A DNA stretch of 64,000 nucleotides from Diphasiastrum complanatum (GCA_029204225.1 CM055103.1:49399756-49463755); one strand, 5' to 3'. Positions 1 through 11,698 are shown, counted from the stretch's first letter. Translations and numbers: made by a program. The notes: generated from the sequence alone by a model not told the origin.

Positions 1-152
1 TGTGCTTCTGCTGGCTTCAATTCACACAGTCCCTTCAAGTCCTCACAATCATCACCAATGCGGGGGTAAATGCTATCAAGTATCTTTATTTGCTTTTCCA
101 CAGCCTGGGATATTCTCCATCTTGGAAGAAAAGGGTCACTAATTGTCAAATT
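1..152 (-). CDS. Partial exon of an unrecognised host gene (runs off left edge)
   Basis: Reading leftward from a plausible acceptor (AG at 154-153), 50 codons stay open to the window edge. The peptide starts NLTISDPFLPRWRIS and ends near LKGLCELKPAEA; its mixed charged/hydrophobic composition looks like genuine protein. A second open stretch in the same direction lies at about 430-552 (contains FDKLFDSPAIGQLWVEES) between a possible AG and a GTAAAA donor, and could be a neighbouring exon. I do not recognise the family. It could be a chance open frame. Confidence 0.35.
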
Positions 153-1133
153 CTGCAATCTATGCTGAGCTCTGTGGCATCAATCGGGTGTTTGATGCTT
201 CATCTTCGCGGCGGAGGTTGCGCAGGAATGGGTGCCTGGATCTTCCATTTCATTTCAGATATTACGTTGCTGCTGCTTTCCCTGGATTTGTACTTTAAGC
301 AGTGTGGAGAATTTAAGGAAATCACAAAAGAGGAGAAGAAGAAGCAAATCTAGACCCACACAAAAGCATCATTCTGCATCCAAACTACAGCTGAGAGCAT
401 GTAGTGCCCATTTGATGTTTTACTATAGTTTGTACTGGTTCTTCTTGGGATTCTTCAACCCAGAGTTGGCCAATGGCTGGACTATCAAACAGTTTGTCAA
501 AAGAGTTATAGAATTCAAGCTCAACAGCTTCAAATTGACTGTATCCTTAAAACCTCTGCCTTCCAATTTGGGATAAGTGACATGCTTCATGAGGCAGTGC
601 TGGATGATTCGTTATCAGGGTACGAAATTTTCCCCTGCTCCAAGTAGCTTATCATGTGTTTGGGAAAAGAAAAACAGGGAAGAACATCAATTGGCAATGC
701 TATTATTCACTCATTGGTAAAAGAGCACAAGCTGATCAAAGCAGGAACAAAACTCCACCTTTGAACAGAAAGGTCTAGTATGCTGGCAAACTGTTATGAT
801 TCTGCTCTGTATTGATTAATTTTTATTCTTAATGTCAGCCGAGGACAGGACAAGTGTGTTCTAATATTTCAAAACCTTTCAGCTTCCACTAATCAGCTGA
901 ACTGATGTCCTCCAATGATTAGAAAGTGGCTTGTGTGACCAACTATATCTTTGCTTCATCTAAAGGGTAATGGAAAGTTCATATACTATCTTTGCTCTTT
1001 TTGTCCTTTGATAACATGGTTGTAGGGATTGATCTTTTATTGGATTTTATGAATTTATACCCCACAAGGTGCCTGTTCTATTTGTAGAGTTACAATGTAG
1101 TTTGATGTACTAGGTAGTGGTCATTGAGAGAGC

Positions 1134-1243
1134 CATTATCACATATAATTTGGGGCCTGAGCACCGCAAGTGGTGGAGCCTGGGATCAGATTATATGTGG
1201 CTGCGGCACTCGTTGTTCGGGTCTTGGATTATATGTGATAATG
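1134..1243. repeat. Foldback sequence with 16-bp perfect terminal inverted repeats
   Basis: CATTATCACATATAAT (1134-1149) is the exact reverse complement of ATTATATGTGATAATG (1228-1243); the 78-bp interior is GC-richer and repeats ATTATATGTG once more near 1189. It could be a small MITE-like element. No target duplication was identified. The rest of 153-2204 shows no gene I can support. Confidence 0.5.
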
Positions 1244-2197
1244 CCCTCACCAATGGAGCATTTCTGCAGGGAATTGCCTTTGGCAGGATTTTCTTGTTTT
1301 CTATTTTTTATTTTCCTGAAATAAATGGTACTTAAATTTTTTGCTAATTTTTTTAAAACATTTTTTCATGTGGCAAAATTTTAAATTTTCATTTTTTAAG
1401 TAATTTATTATGGAAAACATTGGTTAGGAGTTAAGAGTCCTTTTAATGGTTAGCATCAATCAGGTTGCAATGTAGCATAAACGGGTAGGTGGTTAACTAT
1501 TTGTTGAAAAAATGGCAGAAATTTTGGGGGGGCACAATAATCTTGCCAATGGCAATTATGTTTAGGGTAGGGTCCCGGAGTACGATGGCGAGGCTGACTT
1601 ATGTTACGACTAAAATCTGTTTGCGTTTTTTTTTTATGAATGTAATCTGTTTTGAAAGTCTTTTTTTGAAATTCAAGATTCGCACTACATGGGTTAAAAG
1701 AGTCGATGTATTCTTTTTAATTGGAAAATGGTCTTTTGGTGACCTTTGTATGGTCGTCGTCCTACCAAGGGCAAAGGTCACAAAGAAGATATTTCTTAAG
1801 AGTAAAGGATGGCGATGAATATCCCTTTTATGGCTGACGTTTGTTTACAGTCTCACGTACACATCTTTATGGGTCATAATCTCTCTATTCAAATTTCTCT
1901 ACAACCCCTTTAATGTTCCCATGAAATTTTTTTATGGACTTTAGATTTCATAGTATGCCAAAAAAATAGGTGACGTCAAAATCTCATAATATGCAAAAAT
2001 AAGTAGGTAAGGTTATTGTTTAAGTTTAGAACGTGAGCCTCAACCAAACAAGCAAAAAAAACTACTATCGCTTATGCACAACCAATGCTATCTACAATGA
2101 AAGTAACTTGACCACAAAAGGAGACCAACAAGAAAGTGTCATGTTTTACATTTCAAAACCTAAACCATTTGGCACTCATTATTGCTAATTATTTCTA

Positions 2198-2204
<7 letters not shown>

Positions 2205-2268
<64 letters not shown>
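2205..2268. repeat. (GA)n microsatellite, about 64 bp
   Basis: Uninterrupted GA dinucleotides between unique flanks, just downstream (in minus sense) of the copia remnants. Confidence 0.95.
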
Positions 2269-2270
<2 letters not shown>

Positions 2271-2406
2271 CTTGTGCTACAATATGGTCATGTCTTTCAC
2301 AAAATGGGTCTTTTTTCATAGAAAGAGAGAATCCATGTGAATGGACCACACCAAAGTCCAGTCTTCAGTTCAATTACCTTGGACCTTCAATGGGAATAGT
2401 CGACCG

Positions 2407-3412
2407 AGGAACTGGAAAGTTCAGTGTGTTAGAAGAATCTGAAAGGTCGGCTACATGGGGACTGCCTTTTTCCTTGAGGTCTTGAAACTGATCTTCGATG
2501 AAAATGACATCTCAACTAGTGAATATCTTCGATTCGATGGGATCGAACAACTTGTAGGCTTGATCTGAAGTAGTGTAGCTGATGAAAATACATTTGATAC
2601 TTTGGAAGTCAAGCTTCTTCCTGAGATCACGAGGTATCTGCGCAAAAGTAGTACATCTAAAAACTCGTAGGTTTCTTAAAGAAGGTTTGGTACCTGTCCA
2701 AACTTCGAATGGTATTTTGTCTGAGAGACCTTTAGTAGGACATCTGTTCTGAATATAGGTTGATATTGAAGCAGCTTCAGCCCAGAAGGACTTCGGAAGT
2801 GTCGCATGTGATAACATGCACTTTGCCGATTCAACTAAGGTTCTGTTCTTTCTCTCAGCAAGACCATTTGACTGAGGCAAATAGGAGGTAATGTATTGTT
2901 GCTCAATGTCATTGTTAAGGCAATACTCCTTGAATTTGGTGGAGATGTATTCTCCCCCGTTATCTGATCTCAATGCTTTGATTATTTTGCCAGTTTGATT
3001 CTCAGCATGCTCTTTGAATTGTCTGAATTTGATAAAAGCCTCTGATTTCTGTTTAATGAAATAAACAGCTGTTCTTCTGGAGAATTCGTCAATAAACGTA
3101 ATGAAATACTTTGCATCTAGCAATGGAGGAGTTTGCATAGGTCCACATATATCTGTATGAACAATATCTAACAGACCTTTTGCTGCATGCCTATGATTTG
3201 TTCTAAAAGGAATCCTAGCTTGCTTTCCAAAGATGCAGTTATGACAGACAAGGAGATCAACCTTACCAGAAGGATAGTCGAGATCAAGAACCATGTAAAC
3301 ATTGGAATATGAAGAGCTTGGTATGTAGTCGTGATCAAAAAGGAAAGTATTGATCCTTTGAAACCATGATCGAGCAGATTGCTTCAAGCCACAAAGTTCT
3401 TTATGGAGTTTA
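2407..3412 (-). pseudogene. Ty1/copia remnant A: RT fragment fused to integrase
   Basis: A 291-codon open frame (3387-2512) codes for copia polyprotein parts in the wrong order. Its first ~37 residues match a reverse-transcriptase segment (GLKQSARSWFQRINTF), and after a junction near 3277 it becomes the integrase: zinc-binding remnant CHNC, then the catalytic core with DIVHTDICGP, RSDNGGEY and the glutamate in NGLAERKNRT, then the family's C-terminal IFTSRDVIFIE. In normal copia order integrase precedes RT, so this is a rearranged fusion. The frame continues, with stops, to about 2407. Protease, gag and RNase H are absent. The stretch 2385-2640 is a diverged repeat of 3605-3800, so remnants A and B come from one copia family. 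Confidence 0.85.
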
Positions 3413-3544
3413 CCTCAACAGTTGTTGGCTCCTAAACAAGGTAAGTTGCAGACTCGTCGATATACCTGATAGGTGGTCTGCTAACTCTTGTCGATCTTCT
3501 GGGTAATAAATGAAGTTGATCATTTCCATCATGCTGTAGTTGTT

Positions 3545-3992
3545 GAACTACAACATGATCATCTTCAATTCACTGTTGATAAGTTGATTGTCGGAAGTAG
3601 ATGAGCTTGGACCTTCGATAGGAATAGTTGACTGAGGAACTTGAGAGTTCAATATGCCGAAAGAGTTGGACAAGTCAGCTATATGGGCTTTGCCTTTTCC
3701 CTTGAGGTGACATAAACTGATATTCGATGAAGATGACATCCCGGCTAGTGAATATCTTCAACTTGACCGGATCAAACAACTTGTTGACAAGAAAAGAGGT
3801 TTTCAAGGCTTGACTAGTATCAGAATAACAATGTGCCAATCTATATAAGTATCCATGCCTCTTGCTGAGTGCAAGGATCTTATTGCTCCTATTGATGATT
3901 CTGCATCGATCAGACTCAAACTCCACCTTATAACCTAAATCTGTAATTCTAGTTACTGATAACGAATTTGTAGAGAGTTTAGGAACATACAA
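3545..3992 (-). pseudogene. Ty1/copia remnant B: pre-integrase joined to post-integrase segment
   Basis: The frame starts with the protease/pre-integrase boundary typical of copia (MYVPKLSTNSLSVTRI, then ILALSKRHGYLYRLAH) and jumps directly to the segment that follows the integrase core (KLFDPVKLKIFTSRDVIFIE). The whole integrase core is deleted. Its tail is a second copy of the tail of remnant A, about 1.2 kb away. Non-functional. Confidence 0.8.
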
Positions 3993-4036
3993 GACTTTTG
4001 ACAGTAGTTTTAATTGATCATGCTGGAATCTTAATC

Positions 4037-4745
4037 TTACAGTACCTTCGCCTTCGATAGTGTTATGACTTCTATTCCTATAATGAAGTGCAATAGGCCA
4101 AGATCAAACATTCTAAACTCTTTAGATAAAGCAATCTTTACATCCCTTATTCCATCTAGATCATTTCCACTTAAAATAATGTCATCAACATACAATACAA
4201 GTATAATGATCTTTCCATCATGAATTATAAAGTACAATGATGGATCATATGAACTCAAAACAAAGTTCATGGAGATAAGGAAAGAATTTAGCCTAGAGTA
4301 CCATACTCTAGGTGCTTGCTTGAGTCCATAGAGACTCTTTTTCAAGAAACACATTTTTTCTTCAAGCTCCTCCTTGATGAAGCCCTCAGGTTGCCTCATG
4401 TAGATCTCCTCCTCCAAGTAGCCATTAAGGAAGGCATTTGTAACATCGAGTTGAAGTAGCTTCTAATTGAAGGTAGTAGCAAGACTACTGATCAATTTTA
4501 TGGCAACTAGCTTAGCCACATGATCAAAAGTTTTATCATAATCAATGCCTTTAGTTTGCAAAAAACCTTTTTCTACAAGCATTGCTTTATACTTGTGTAT
4601 TGATCCATCTTGGTTATACTTCAATACATATACCCACTTGCAATCAAGTGGTTCATTCCCTTGAGGAAGATCAACAAGCTCCCAAAGTATGATTCTCCAT
4701 GACAGCCTCATACTCCACTTGCATAGCATTCATCCAACTTTTTGA
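4037..4745 (-). pseudogene. Ty1/copia reverse transcriptase (remnant C), truncated
   Basis: Encodes the RVT_2-type copia reverse transcriptase. The N-terminal part has LDCKWVYVLKYN and IDYDKTF, followed by one in-frame TAG (about 4460-4462), then LLQLDVTNAFLNGYLEEEIYM, LKKSLYGLKQAPRVWY and the catalytic LVLYVDDIIL, with both catalytic aspartates intact. It ends abruptly near 4037 before RNase H, where remnant B begins. The copia integrase of the same element lies immediately upstream in minus sense (4747-5931), with one frameshift near 4740. Confidence 0.9.
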
Positions 4746-4746
4746 T

Positions 4747-5931
4747 TTACAAGTATCTTCCAAAGCAAGTTGGTTCATCAAGCATTGAAGTAAGAAAAGT
4801 ATAGGAAGTGAAAGATGAGGTGCCTTCTTTTTTATCACCTTTCCCATCATAAGTGAGCCTTAATGGCTTGGAGCTTACTCTTGTGGATCTTCTTGGAGTC
4901 CTTGGATCTTGAGATGGATCCTCAAGCTCTTGATCACTTTGAAGCTCCTCCTCCATCCTAGCATGGACTTTGACATCAAGATGATCAGTAGCATTATCAT
5001 CCACTTTACAAGAGTGTCCTTCATAAAAAATAACATCCCTACTCACTATGACTTTCTTAGTGTACCCTTTGCTATTCTCACCATATCCCACAAATATACC
5101 TTTGATAGAAGCGGCATCATCCTTCTTCCTTGTATCCAAGGATTGGTGTACATTGCATGTAGATCCAAGGATTATTAGGTCTTTGAGATTTGGCTTTTCT
5201 CCAAATAAAGCCTCAAATGGTGTGATTTCTCCAATGGCTTGGTTGGGCAATCTATTGCATAAAAAGTTAGCACAAGTGATTGTCTCAACCCAAAATGGTT
5301 TTGGTAGAGAAGCATCTAGCCTTAAGACTTCAGCACACTCACAAAGAGATCTATTTTTCCTCTTGGCCACTATATTTTGTTGAAGGGTATAAGGACAAGA
5401 TAACTCTCTCTTAATGCCATTAGAATTACAAAACTCTATCATTCTACTGGATATGTACTCTCCTCCATTATCACATCTCAATACCTTAATCTTGGTATTA
5501 AGTTGATTTTCAATTAGAGTTTTGAACTTTACAAATTAATCAAACAATAAACTTTTGTAAGGCAAGAGGCAAATCCAAACATATCTTGAATGATCATCAA
5601 TAAAAGATACATAGTACTTAGCACCACCATTAGATTATTGAGAGAAGCTATGCACATCTGAATGTATGATCTCAAGAAGAGCGTTTGATCTTGTAGTAGA
5701 TCTTGAGAATGGAACCTTATGAGCCTTTGAGAGGCTACAAGCCTCACAATGCTTGCCACATCTTGAAAAACTCTTGGGGAGGCCGAGTGCAAGCTCCTTT
5801 GCACACATGGATTCCATAGCTTTGAAGTTGGGGTGGCCCAACCTTTTGTGCCTTTGATGATTATTCTTGGATCCATTGGTCTTCTTCTTGCCTTTGAATG
5901 ATAAATTTTCTTTCTCATCTCCATCTGACAA
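4747..5931 (-). pseudogene. Ty1/copia gag-pre-integrase and integrase (remnant C)
   Basis: One reading frame runs from 5931 to 4747 with two in-frame stops (near 5636 and 5541). It starts with the pre-integrase zinc motif (HKRLGHPNF, then CEACSLSKAHKVPF) and the integrase core begins LLEIIHSDV. The core continues with YYVSFIDDHSRYVW, RCDNGGEYISS, and KRKNRSL, where the usual ER of AERKNR is changed to KR, suggesting loss of the third catalytic residue. After the core come GIFVGYGENSKGY and VIVSRDVIFYE. Protease and gag are missing upstream, where 5932-6240 has unrelated plus-strand sequence. Confidence 0.88.
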
Positions 5932-5949
5932 GAAGCATTGACGAATTAG

Positions 5950-6239
5950 AAACGGAATCCCTTGGGTTCAGTAAAGGGAAAGAACCAATGGAAGTTGAAG
6001 AACATGAACAATTTGCCAAAGAACTCGACGAATTGGTAACCAAGAAGCAGTTTCTCCACTTGGTAATAAAGGTGGATGAACTGAAGTTGGCATTAGCCAA
6101 TTTCAAGTCCAGTGTGGACGACTCATTTGCTGAACTTGCCTCCTTTCATTGGCTTTATTGTCGCATGCTTGTATTGTTTTATTTATTAGTTAGCCACAAT
6201 TATCATTTCATTTCCCTTTGGGAGTTAGAATTAGTTTAA
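5950..6239 (+). other. Unrecognised plus-strand open stretch with coiled-coil character
   Basis: A plus-strand frame reads through acidic, heptad-like sequence (FAKELDELVTKKQFLHLVIK, then DELKLALANF) and stops at 6239. It lies directly upstream of the first hairpin cluster and separates the copia integrase from its expected gag. It could be the tail of a protein from a plus-strand element inserted here. I do not recognise it. Confidence 0.3.
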
Positions 6240-6245
6240 TGGATT

Positions 6246-6410
6246 TGGTAGTTGGGAAGCCTTAGCAAGCCTAGTTTAGTTTAAAACCTTGCTAGTTGGG
6301 TAAGCCTTAGCAAGTTTATTTTGTTTAGCAATCATTGGCTAGTTGGGAAAGCCTTAGCCAAATCTTAGATTGATTTCCATTCCAAGCACCAGTTGGGAAG
6401 CCTTGGTGCT
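6246..6410 (+). repeat. Hairpin cluster 1: four stem-loops with constant loop and changing stem
   Basis: Three hairpins have perfect 7-bp stems: CTTGCTA/TAGCAAG (6288-6294 with 6308-6314), TTGGCTA/TAGCCAA (6335-6341 with 6355-6361), AGCACCA/TGGTGCT (6385-6391 with 6404-6410). A first copy at 6246-6268 (TTGGTA/TAGCAA) has one mismatch. The loops are nearly identical (GTTGGGAAGCCT, GTTGGGTAAGCCT, GTTGGGAAAGCCT). The stems differ, but both arms change together. Confidence 0.85.
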
Positions 6411-7000
6411 CCCTTTTATTTATGTTCTTTCTTTTCCATTTGAAAGCTTTTGTGTAGATCTTAGAAAGTGGACAAACCCTTCTACACTACTACATCCATG
6501 AGTAGATCTAGCCACCACACAAACTAGAAATACTCTCAAAATGAGATGAGATCCAATAAATCTACAATCAAATCAAGCCAATTTCGACTATTTTTGGACA
6601 AGAAATGGCTAAAAACTTGTACTTTCTTCTTGATGGTATTTCAAGACCTATTAAACACTATAAGAAGGCTTGATCCCAGCCTCAATTAGATTCAATGATG
6701 CATAGTCAAATCCAATAAATGGCATGCAAACATTGATGCTTTCTCCTAGATCTAGCATCAAAAAACTCATCAAGATTTATGACAATGAATTTTTATGGAT
6801 CTCATGCATAATGGAAATTGTTTTTGGGTGTAGACCTATCCACACATGTGAACAATACGGAATCAATCCTTGATCAACTTTGATCTACAAATTTCCATCC
6901 AAACATCCGATTTCTAGTTGGCCTTCCAAAACTAGCTTTTTAGATAAAAAACTTGCTAATTTTGGATTGTACACAAGATCTATGATTGACTCTTATACCT

Positions 7001-7013
7001 CGCTCTGATACCA
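7001..7013 (-). other. Primer binding site complementary to initiator tRNA-Met (minus-strand LTR element)
   Basis: The minus strand reads TGGTATCAGAGCG, the classic plant copia primer site. It points toward the copia pol remnants at lower coordinates, so it probably belonged to one of them. Confidence 0.8.
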
Positions 7014-7764
7014 TTTCAAAGTACATTAATTTGGACCTTAAATGAGTGCATTAATGCTCACGAGAGTGATTGATTGATTGATCACAAAACAAATGCAAAC
7101 TAGACACACAATTTTAAAATCTACAATAGCAATTTAGCATCTATCAATTGAGAGCAATCTACAATCATTGATCAAAAGAGATGTACCCCACACACACATG
7201 TGAAACATTTCAGTATGGCCTGTAGACTAAAAATGAAGTGAAAACCTACTTTTTTCTTGCTTAGATCCAAAAAAAAATTCAAATACATAGTGTAGAACTC
7301 GAGTTTTGCCAACAGTGAGCTCTCAAAAATAATCTAAGTGTTCACTATGGAGGATTGGATACATAGAAAGCTACTTCCTCACCTTGAGTTAGGTTAATTT
7401 CCAAAATGTAATAAGGAAGTAGATTGAGCTTTCTTGCCCTAATTTGCCATTCTAGCCTCATTCCTAGAGTCTTGCCATATTGGTGGCTAGTTGGTCAACC
7501 TACTCCATAAATCTAGGAATTAGATCCTATAAAGTAGGAATCACTACCAAATAAACTTGACCCACTTTTTGGACATGATCTAACCTACTCTAGTATAGGT
7601 TTCCCACGTGGCTCCCTGTCCTCACATGTGTGGGACCCACTAATGTACATATTTACATTATTTGACATAGCTAGATTTGCCAATATAGGCAATTTTCCAC
7701 ATCTTGTACTTACATTTGCACCAATGCAAAATTTGTATATAGACTATCATTGTCATCAATAACA
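7014..7764 (-). mobile_element. Probable 5' LTR of a minus-strand copia element (outer edge uncertain)
   Basis: The sequence next to the primer site should be LTR. A minus-strand TGTTATTG at 7764-7757 is a plausible LTR start. The inner edge reads TGAAA rather than CA, and no matching second LTR was found, so the limits are tentative. No coding sequence was seen in 6420-7000 or inside this segment. Confidence 0.4.
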
Positions 7765-7899
7765 GAAGGGTAACTAGATACGTTGATTGCTCAAGCTCTC
7801 ATAGTTGTTGAGACGTCAGCTTATCAAAGATAGACATAATAGATACTTTCATGCATTGATTATGCTCTTTTTTAGACTGATTTTGCTCATAGCGGTTAC

Positions 7900-8757
7900 T
7901 GTTGGGGGTATTCCCAACGAATTGTAAATAAATAAATTCGACCAATAAAATGTGTTGCGAGGGCATGGTATCCTGCGCAAATAAGCCCATGGCCCAACGA
8001 GCACGCAAGTTCAAGTGTAAATAAAATAATATAGACTTGGGCCTTTGAATTAAAATAAAACTAGAGGCCTAAAGTCATTTTTAAACTTAGAAGATTACTT
8101 TTTAGAGTTGGGTCCAAATTGGGACTCACATGAATTTTGTGAATTTCAATGTACTTTTTGTGGACCCTTGGATCAAGTTGGGTCCAAGATGAATGGATAG
8201 GATCAATGTAAATATTAGCCAATAAGATTTTGGAGCAAGGGCCTTTCCCATTTTATAAAAAGGCACCATTTGTACACTATTTTCATGCCTAATTGAGAGG
8301 AGGAGACTCTACTATTTTGAGAGCTCAAACATCCTCATTTGCTAATCATTCTTGCTTATGCTATTGTTGTGATTTCTTGTTATTTCCATTTCTTCCATGC
8401 TTTTTGTTTGTGATTAGTTAAGGTTTCTCCATAAGCAATGACATTGAGTATTTGAGCTAACCTCCATCTCACCTCTCTCCCCTTCTCTCTCTCTCTCTCT
8501 CTCTTTCCTCTCCTTCTCTCGTTCTCTCTTCTCCTTTCCCTATTCACTTCTTTTCTTCTCATTCAACCTAAAATCATGATAAATGTTAGTGTAGAGGAGT
8601 AGAGTTAAAGGTGGGTAGTGTTAGTGGTGGATAGAGTTAATGGAGGAAGTAGGAAACTAACTAAAAATAGCATCTATGCATAGTTAGGTGCCTATCCAAT
8701 GATCTAACCCTTGTTGACAGGTGGGAGGGCTATACTACGCAAGATCTTCGACTCTAT
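7900..8757 (+). repeat. 5' LTR of gypsy element 1
   Basis: Starts TGTTGGGGGTATTCCCAAC, which contains a short palindrome at the very end, and is repeated at 19731. A TATA box (TATAAAA, 8254-8260) is followed by the start of the transcribed part. The inner edge is placed just before the primer site at 8760. Confidence 0.9.
8254..8260 (+). promoter_or_regulatory. TATA box in 5' LTR of gypsy element 1
   Basis: TATAAAA within CATTTTATAAAAAGGC. The same sequence is retained in the 3' LTR near 20081. Confidence 0.7.
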
Positions 8758-8759
8758 GG

Positions 8760-8777
8760 TGGCGCCGATGCCGGGGA
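8760..8777 (+). other. Primer binding site, tRNA-Asp type
   Basis: TGGCGCCGATGCCGGGGA matches, with one substitution, the recalled Athila-type primer site complementary to the 3' end of tRNA-Asp. Confidence 0.8.
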
Positions 8778-9059
8778 CAAGTTTCCACTAACTAGTCTAG
8801 TTGCATTTTAGCTATTTTCTTGCTTTTTAGAGTAGTTTTAGGTATATTTTTGGGTGTTTAGAGTTAGTTTTCTATATTTTTTGTGTTTGGACTATTCATA
8901 GCTAGCGGAGGAGGTGTGAGAGGGTAGAGGAGGCCCTGAACAGCCTCTAAGGGCTTGAAAACCAACCCAACCAGCTGGAAAACCCAAAAAAACACACCAA
9001 TCTGTATTTTGGAGGGAAAAAGAGCCTAAAATATCATCAAATTTTAATATCTCCAAAAC

Positions 9060-9870
9060 CAGTGAGAATTAACCCTTGCATGACTGGCAGCAGCTCCAGG
9101 GTACTATTCCAGACTTGCATAGAAGCCTGCGAGAGTTAGTTCCAAGCAGATTGCAAAAATCAAAGAAAAATCATAAAAAAATCAAAAAACCCTTGAAAAA
9201 ATTTAAAAGTTCAAATCTTTATAAGAACTCTCGCAAACCCCTTTGAAGTTCCATCTCAGTGAGACCAGGACACAGAGAAGCTTGCGAGAGTTAGTTGGAT
9301 GTCTAAGTACCTGTGCGAGAGTTTTCAGTGAAAAAAAGACGGGAAAGTACCAGTGAATCCTCGCAGACACCAAAATTTTCAGTTCCAATGGGCAAGAACT
9401 CTCGTAGAGGATTCTGAAGCTCCCTCTCTTAGAGACAAGGACACAAAAGAGCCTGCGAGAGTAGTTTGTTCCAGTGAGCAGAAAATTGGATTTAAGTGTT
9501 CAAAAATCACTAAAAATTGAAGATCCAGCAAATCCTTCCAATAAGAACTCTCGCAAACCCTCTCAATCGATTCAAAATGTCCATTTCCATCAATGATGAA
9601 GCTTGCGAGAGTTAGTACAGATATTTGGTGAAGATCAAGCCAAATTTGTGGTTTTGAACCCTTGCATACAGTGAAATTTTCACTTAGTGCGAGAGTTAAC
9701 TCTCGCAAAGAATTCCATAGTGAGATCTGACCCAGATTCAGCTACTGTGATCCTTGAGAGAGTTACTTCCTAGAGATCTGAGAGATATCAAGTTTTTTAC
9801 CTGCAAAAATAGCTATAGAACCCTCGCACAACCAACCCTCGCAGACTAGATCAGTGGAAAGATCTGCATC
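9060..9870. repeat. Leader cluster of AACTCTCGCA / TGCGAGAGTT motifs on both strands
   Basis: The untranslated leader between primer site and gag holds about a dozen or more copies of a 9-10 bp motif in both orientations: e.g. TGCGAGAGTTAG (9126, 9284, 9604), AACTCTCGCAAA (9228, 9546), a palindromic pair GCGAGAGTTAACTCTCGC (9692-9709), and the variant AACCCTCGCA (9828, 9838). Spacing is irregular. It recurs at 15960-16150, just before the extra ORF. Confidence 0.85.
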
Positions 9871-10050
9871 AGATCCAGCTACTGTCAAAATCTCAGGTCA
9901 ATCAATGCAAGGAGTAAACAGTTATCAAGGAAAAACCACCGCAAGAGGCCTAAAATTCACTTCAGGCCTATCAGATTGATCAGATCCTTAAGATTCAGAC
10001 TGCATCCCATTGTATAAGCAAGATCCAACCACTTTAAAAACCACCATCGG

Positions 10051-10857
10051 ATGAATCTGAGATCGGGACGATCAATAGCACAAAGAATAGCAAATCAAGC
10101 ACCACACCTTCCCAGATTAGCAGCTGTGCAACAAGAGGCAGAACCGGAACCAGCACCAATGGATCCAATGGGCCAACCCGTACCTGTCGCTCCCTTGCAA
10201 GCAGTCTGGAGAGCACCACGGATGGAAATTCCAAAATATGACGGATCATCAAATCCCATCCGGTTGCTCCAAATCTACGAGCAAGCCTATGAAATCTACG
10301 GCGAACGGACACCTGCGGAAAAACTGATGCTGTTTCCCATGTCTTTATTGGTAGTGGCTCAGAATTGGCTTTTCAACCTGGCAGAGGAAGAAAAATCTAC
10401 TTGGGAAGCGGTAAAAGAGGCTCTCATTGCGCGCTTTAAACCAAGAAAGTTCCTGGAAGACTCGTTTCTCTTGTTGAGCAAAGTCAAGATGGGAAAACGA
10501 GAAAGGGTCAGGGACTATATTGAACGGGTCAAACATCTACGATCCAAGTGCAGTGCAGCCCTAACTCTCGATCATGCAGTGATCATGTGGTTTCTAGTTG
10601 GACTACCATGAAGCATCAGAAGAGAGCTGAAACGACGGGAGCAGTATGCTACTCTGCAAGAAGCTATGGAAGATGCCATCAGGGAAGAGGATGAGGGATC
10701 TGACGACGAATATCCATCCACTTATACTCCTACTCCTTTAATCGCATCATCATCTTCAAACGCATTTGCTCTATCCACAGAACAACTATTGGAGCAAATG
10801 ACAAAATACACAAACAACAGATGGAGCAACTTACGGCGCAATTTGACCAGAAATTGA
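10051..10857 (+). pseudogene. gag (capsid region) of gypsy element 1
   Basis: One frame from ATG 10051 to 10857 with a single in-frame TGA (10609-10611). It opens MNLRSGRSIAQRIA and then has a proline-rich stretch. The retrotransposon gag domain follows: MEIPKYDGSS, AEKLMLFPMSLL, AQNWLFNLAEEEKSTW, ARFKPRKFLEDS, RVRDYIERVKHLRSKC. Gag forms the virus-like particle that packages element RNA. After 10857 the frame is lost before the zinc knuckles. Confidence 0.9.
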
Positions 10858-11303
10858 AAGCCTTACAAGGAGCTGTAACAATAGCGCCACATCAACCGAA
10901 ACCAAACCAGCTACATTATCCAAGATGAGAGAATGTATGGTGCTCAGCGCAAAACCATACAGCGAATGAGTGCCCAGTCCTAAAGCAAAATCTGAGACTG
11001 ACACATAGATTTTGCCATCTGTGCAATGCAACATCGCACGATTTGACATTTTGCCCGTTTAACCCCCGGATTGTTCAACAAAAGAGAAGTCCTTATCAGA
11101 CTTCTTATCCTTATCATCAAGAGGCACCAAACGCGACATTGAGGTACGGCGCATCGAATCAGCAACATCGTATGGCCTTACCTGCACCACCAGGGATAGT
11201 CAATCATCAAGTGGCCCATGTAAACCGGACAGCAGCGGAACCAGAGATGCAAGTACCACCTCAACCTGAGCAGCAACAATGATACAGACCAGATGAACCA
11301 TTT

Positions 11304-11698
11304 ATGGATCCTGCCATAAATGAATATGTTGCAGCCTATGCAGCTCAAACTCAGCGTCAAGATGGAAGTAACTACGACTGCTACGGATGTGGCGAAGGAC
11401 ACAGAATTATGGAATGTCCCTACAAGGACAATATACATCCTTCTGCCGAGAATGCGGTTATGGACACTATTACAAGAATTGTCCATTAAAACCTGGAACC
11501 AATGCACCTCTCAACTTCATTGCGATACAACAACCAGCAGTTCTAGCAGGGATGCCATCAAAAAGACACCAATTCCATGCTCCTGTGTTAGCCATCACAC
11601 GAGCACAGAAGCAGAAGGAAGTGGCTCCCTCACCACCACCCTCGGTCACTGACGACCAACCCTCAGCTTCAGCGCCATATCCGAATGTGAGAGAATAA
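11304..11698 (+). pseudogene. gag nucleocapsid: two CCHC zinc knuckles, frameshifted
   Basis: The first knuckle CYGCGEGHRIMEC lies in the 11304-11489 frame. The second, CRECGYGHYYKNC, lies at about 11440-11480 in a different frame (11387-11698). Both fit C-x2-C-x4-H-x4-C, the RNA-binding motif of retroelement nucleocapsid. The frameshift between them shows decay. A low-complexity Pro/Ser stretch follows. Confidence 0.85.

Noticed and set aside
6246-6410. CRISPR-like array (short repeats with variable spacers)
   Set aside because: The constant part is a hairpin loop and the variable parts are its own complementary arms; spacing is irregular and the context is a plant LTR element.
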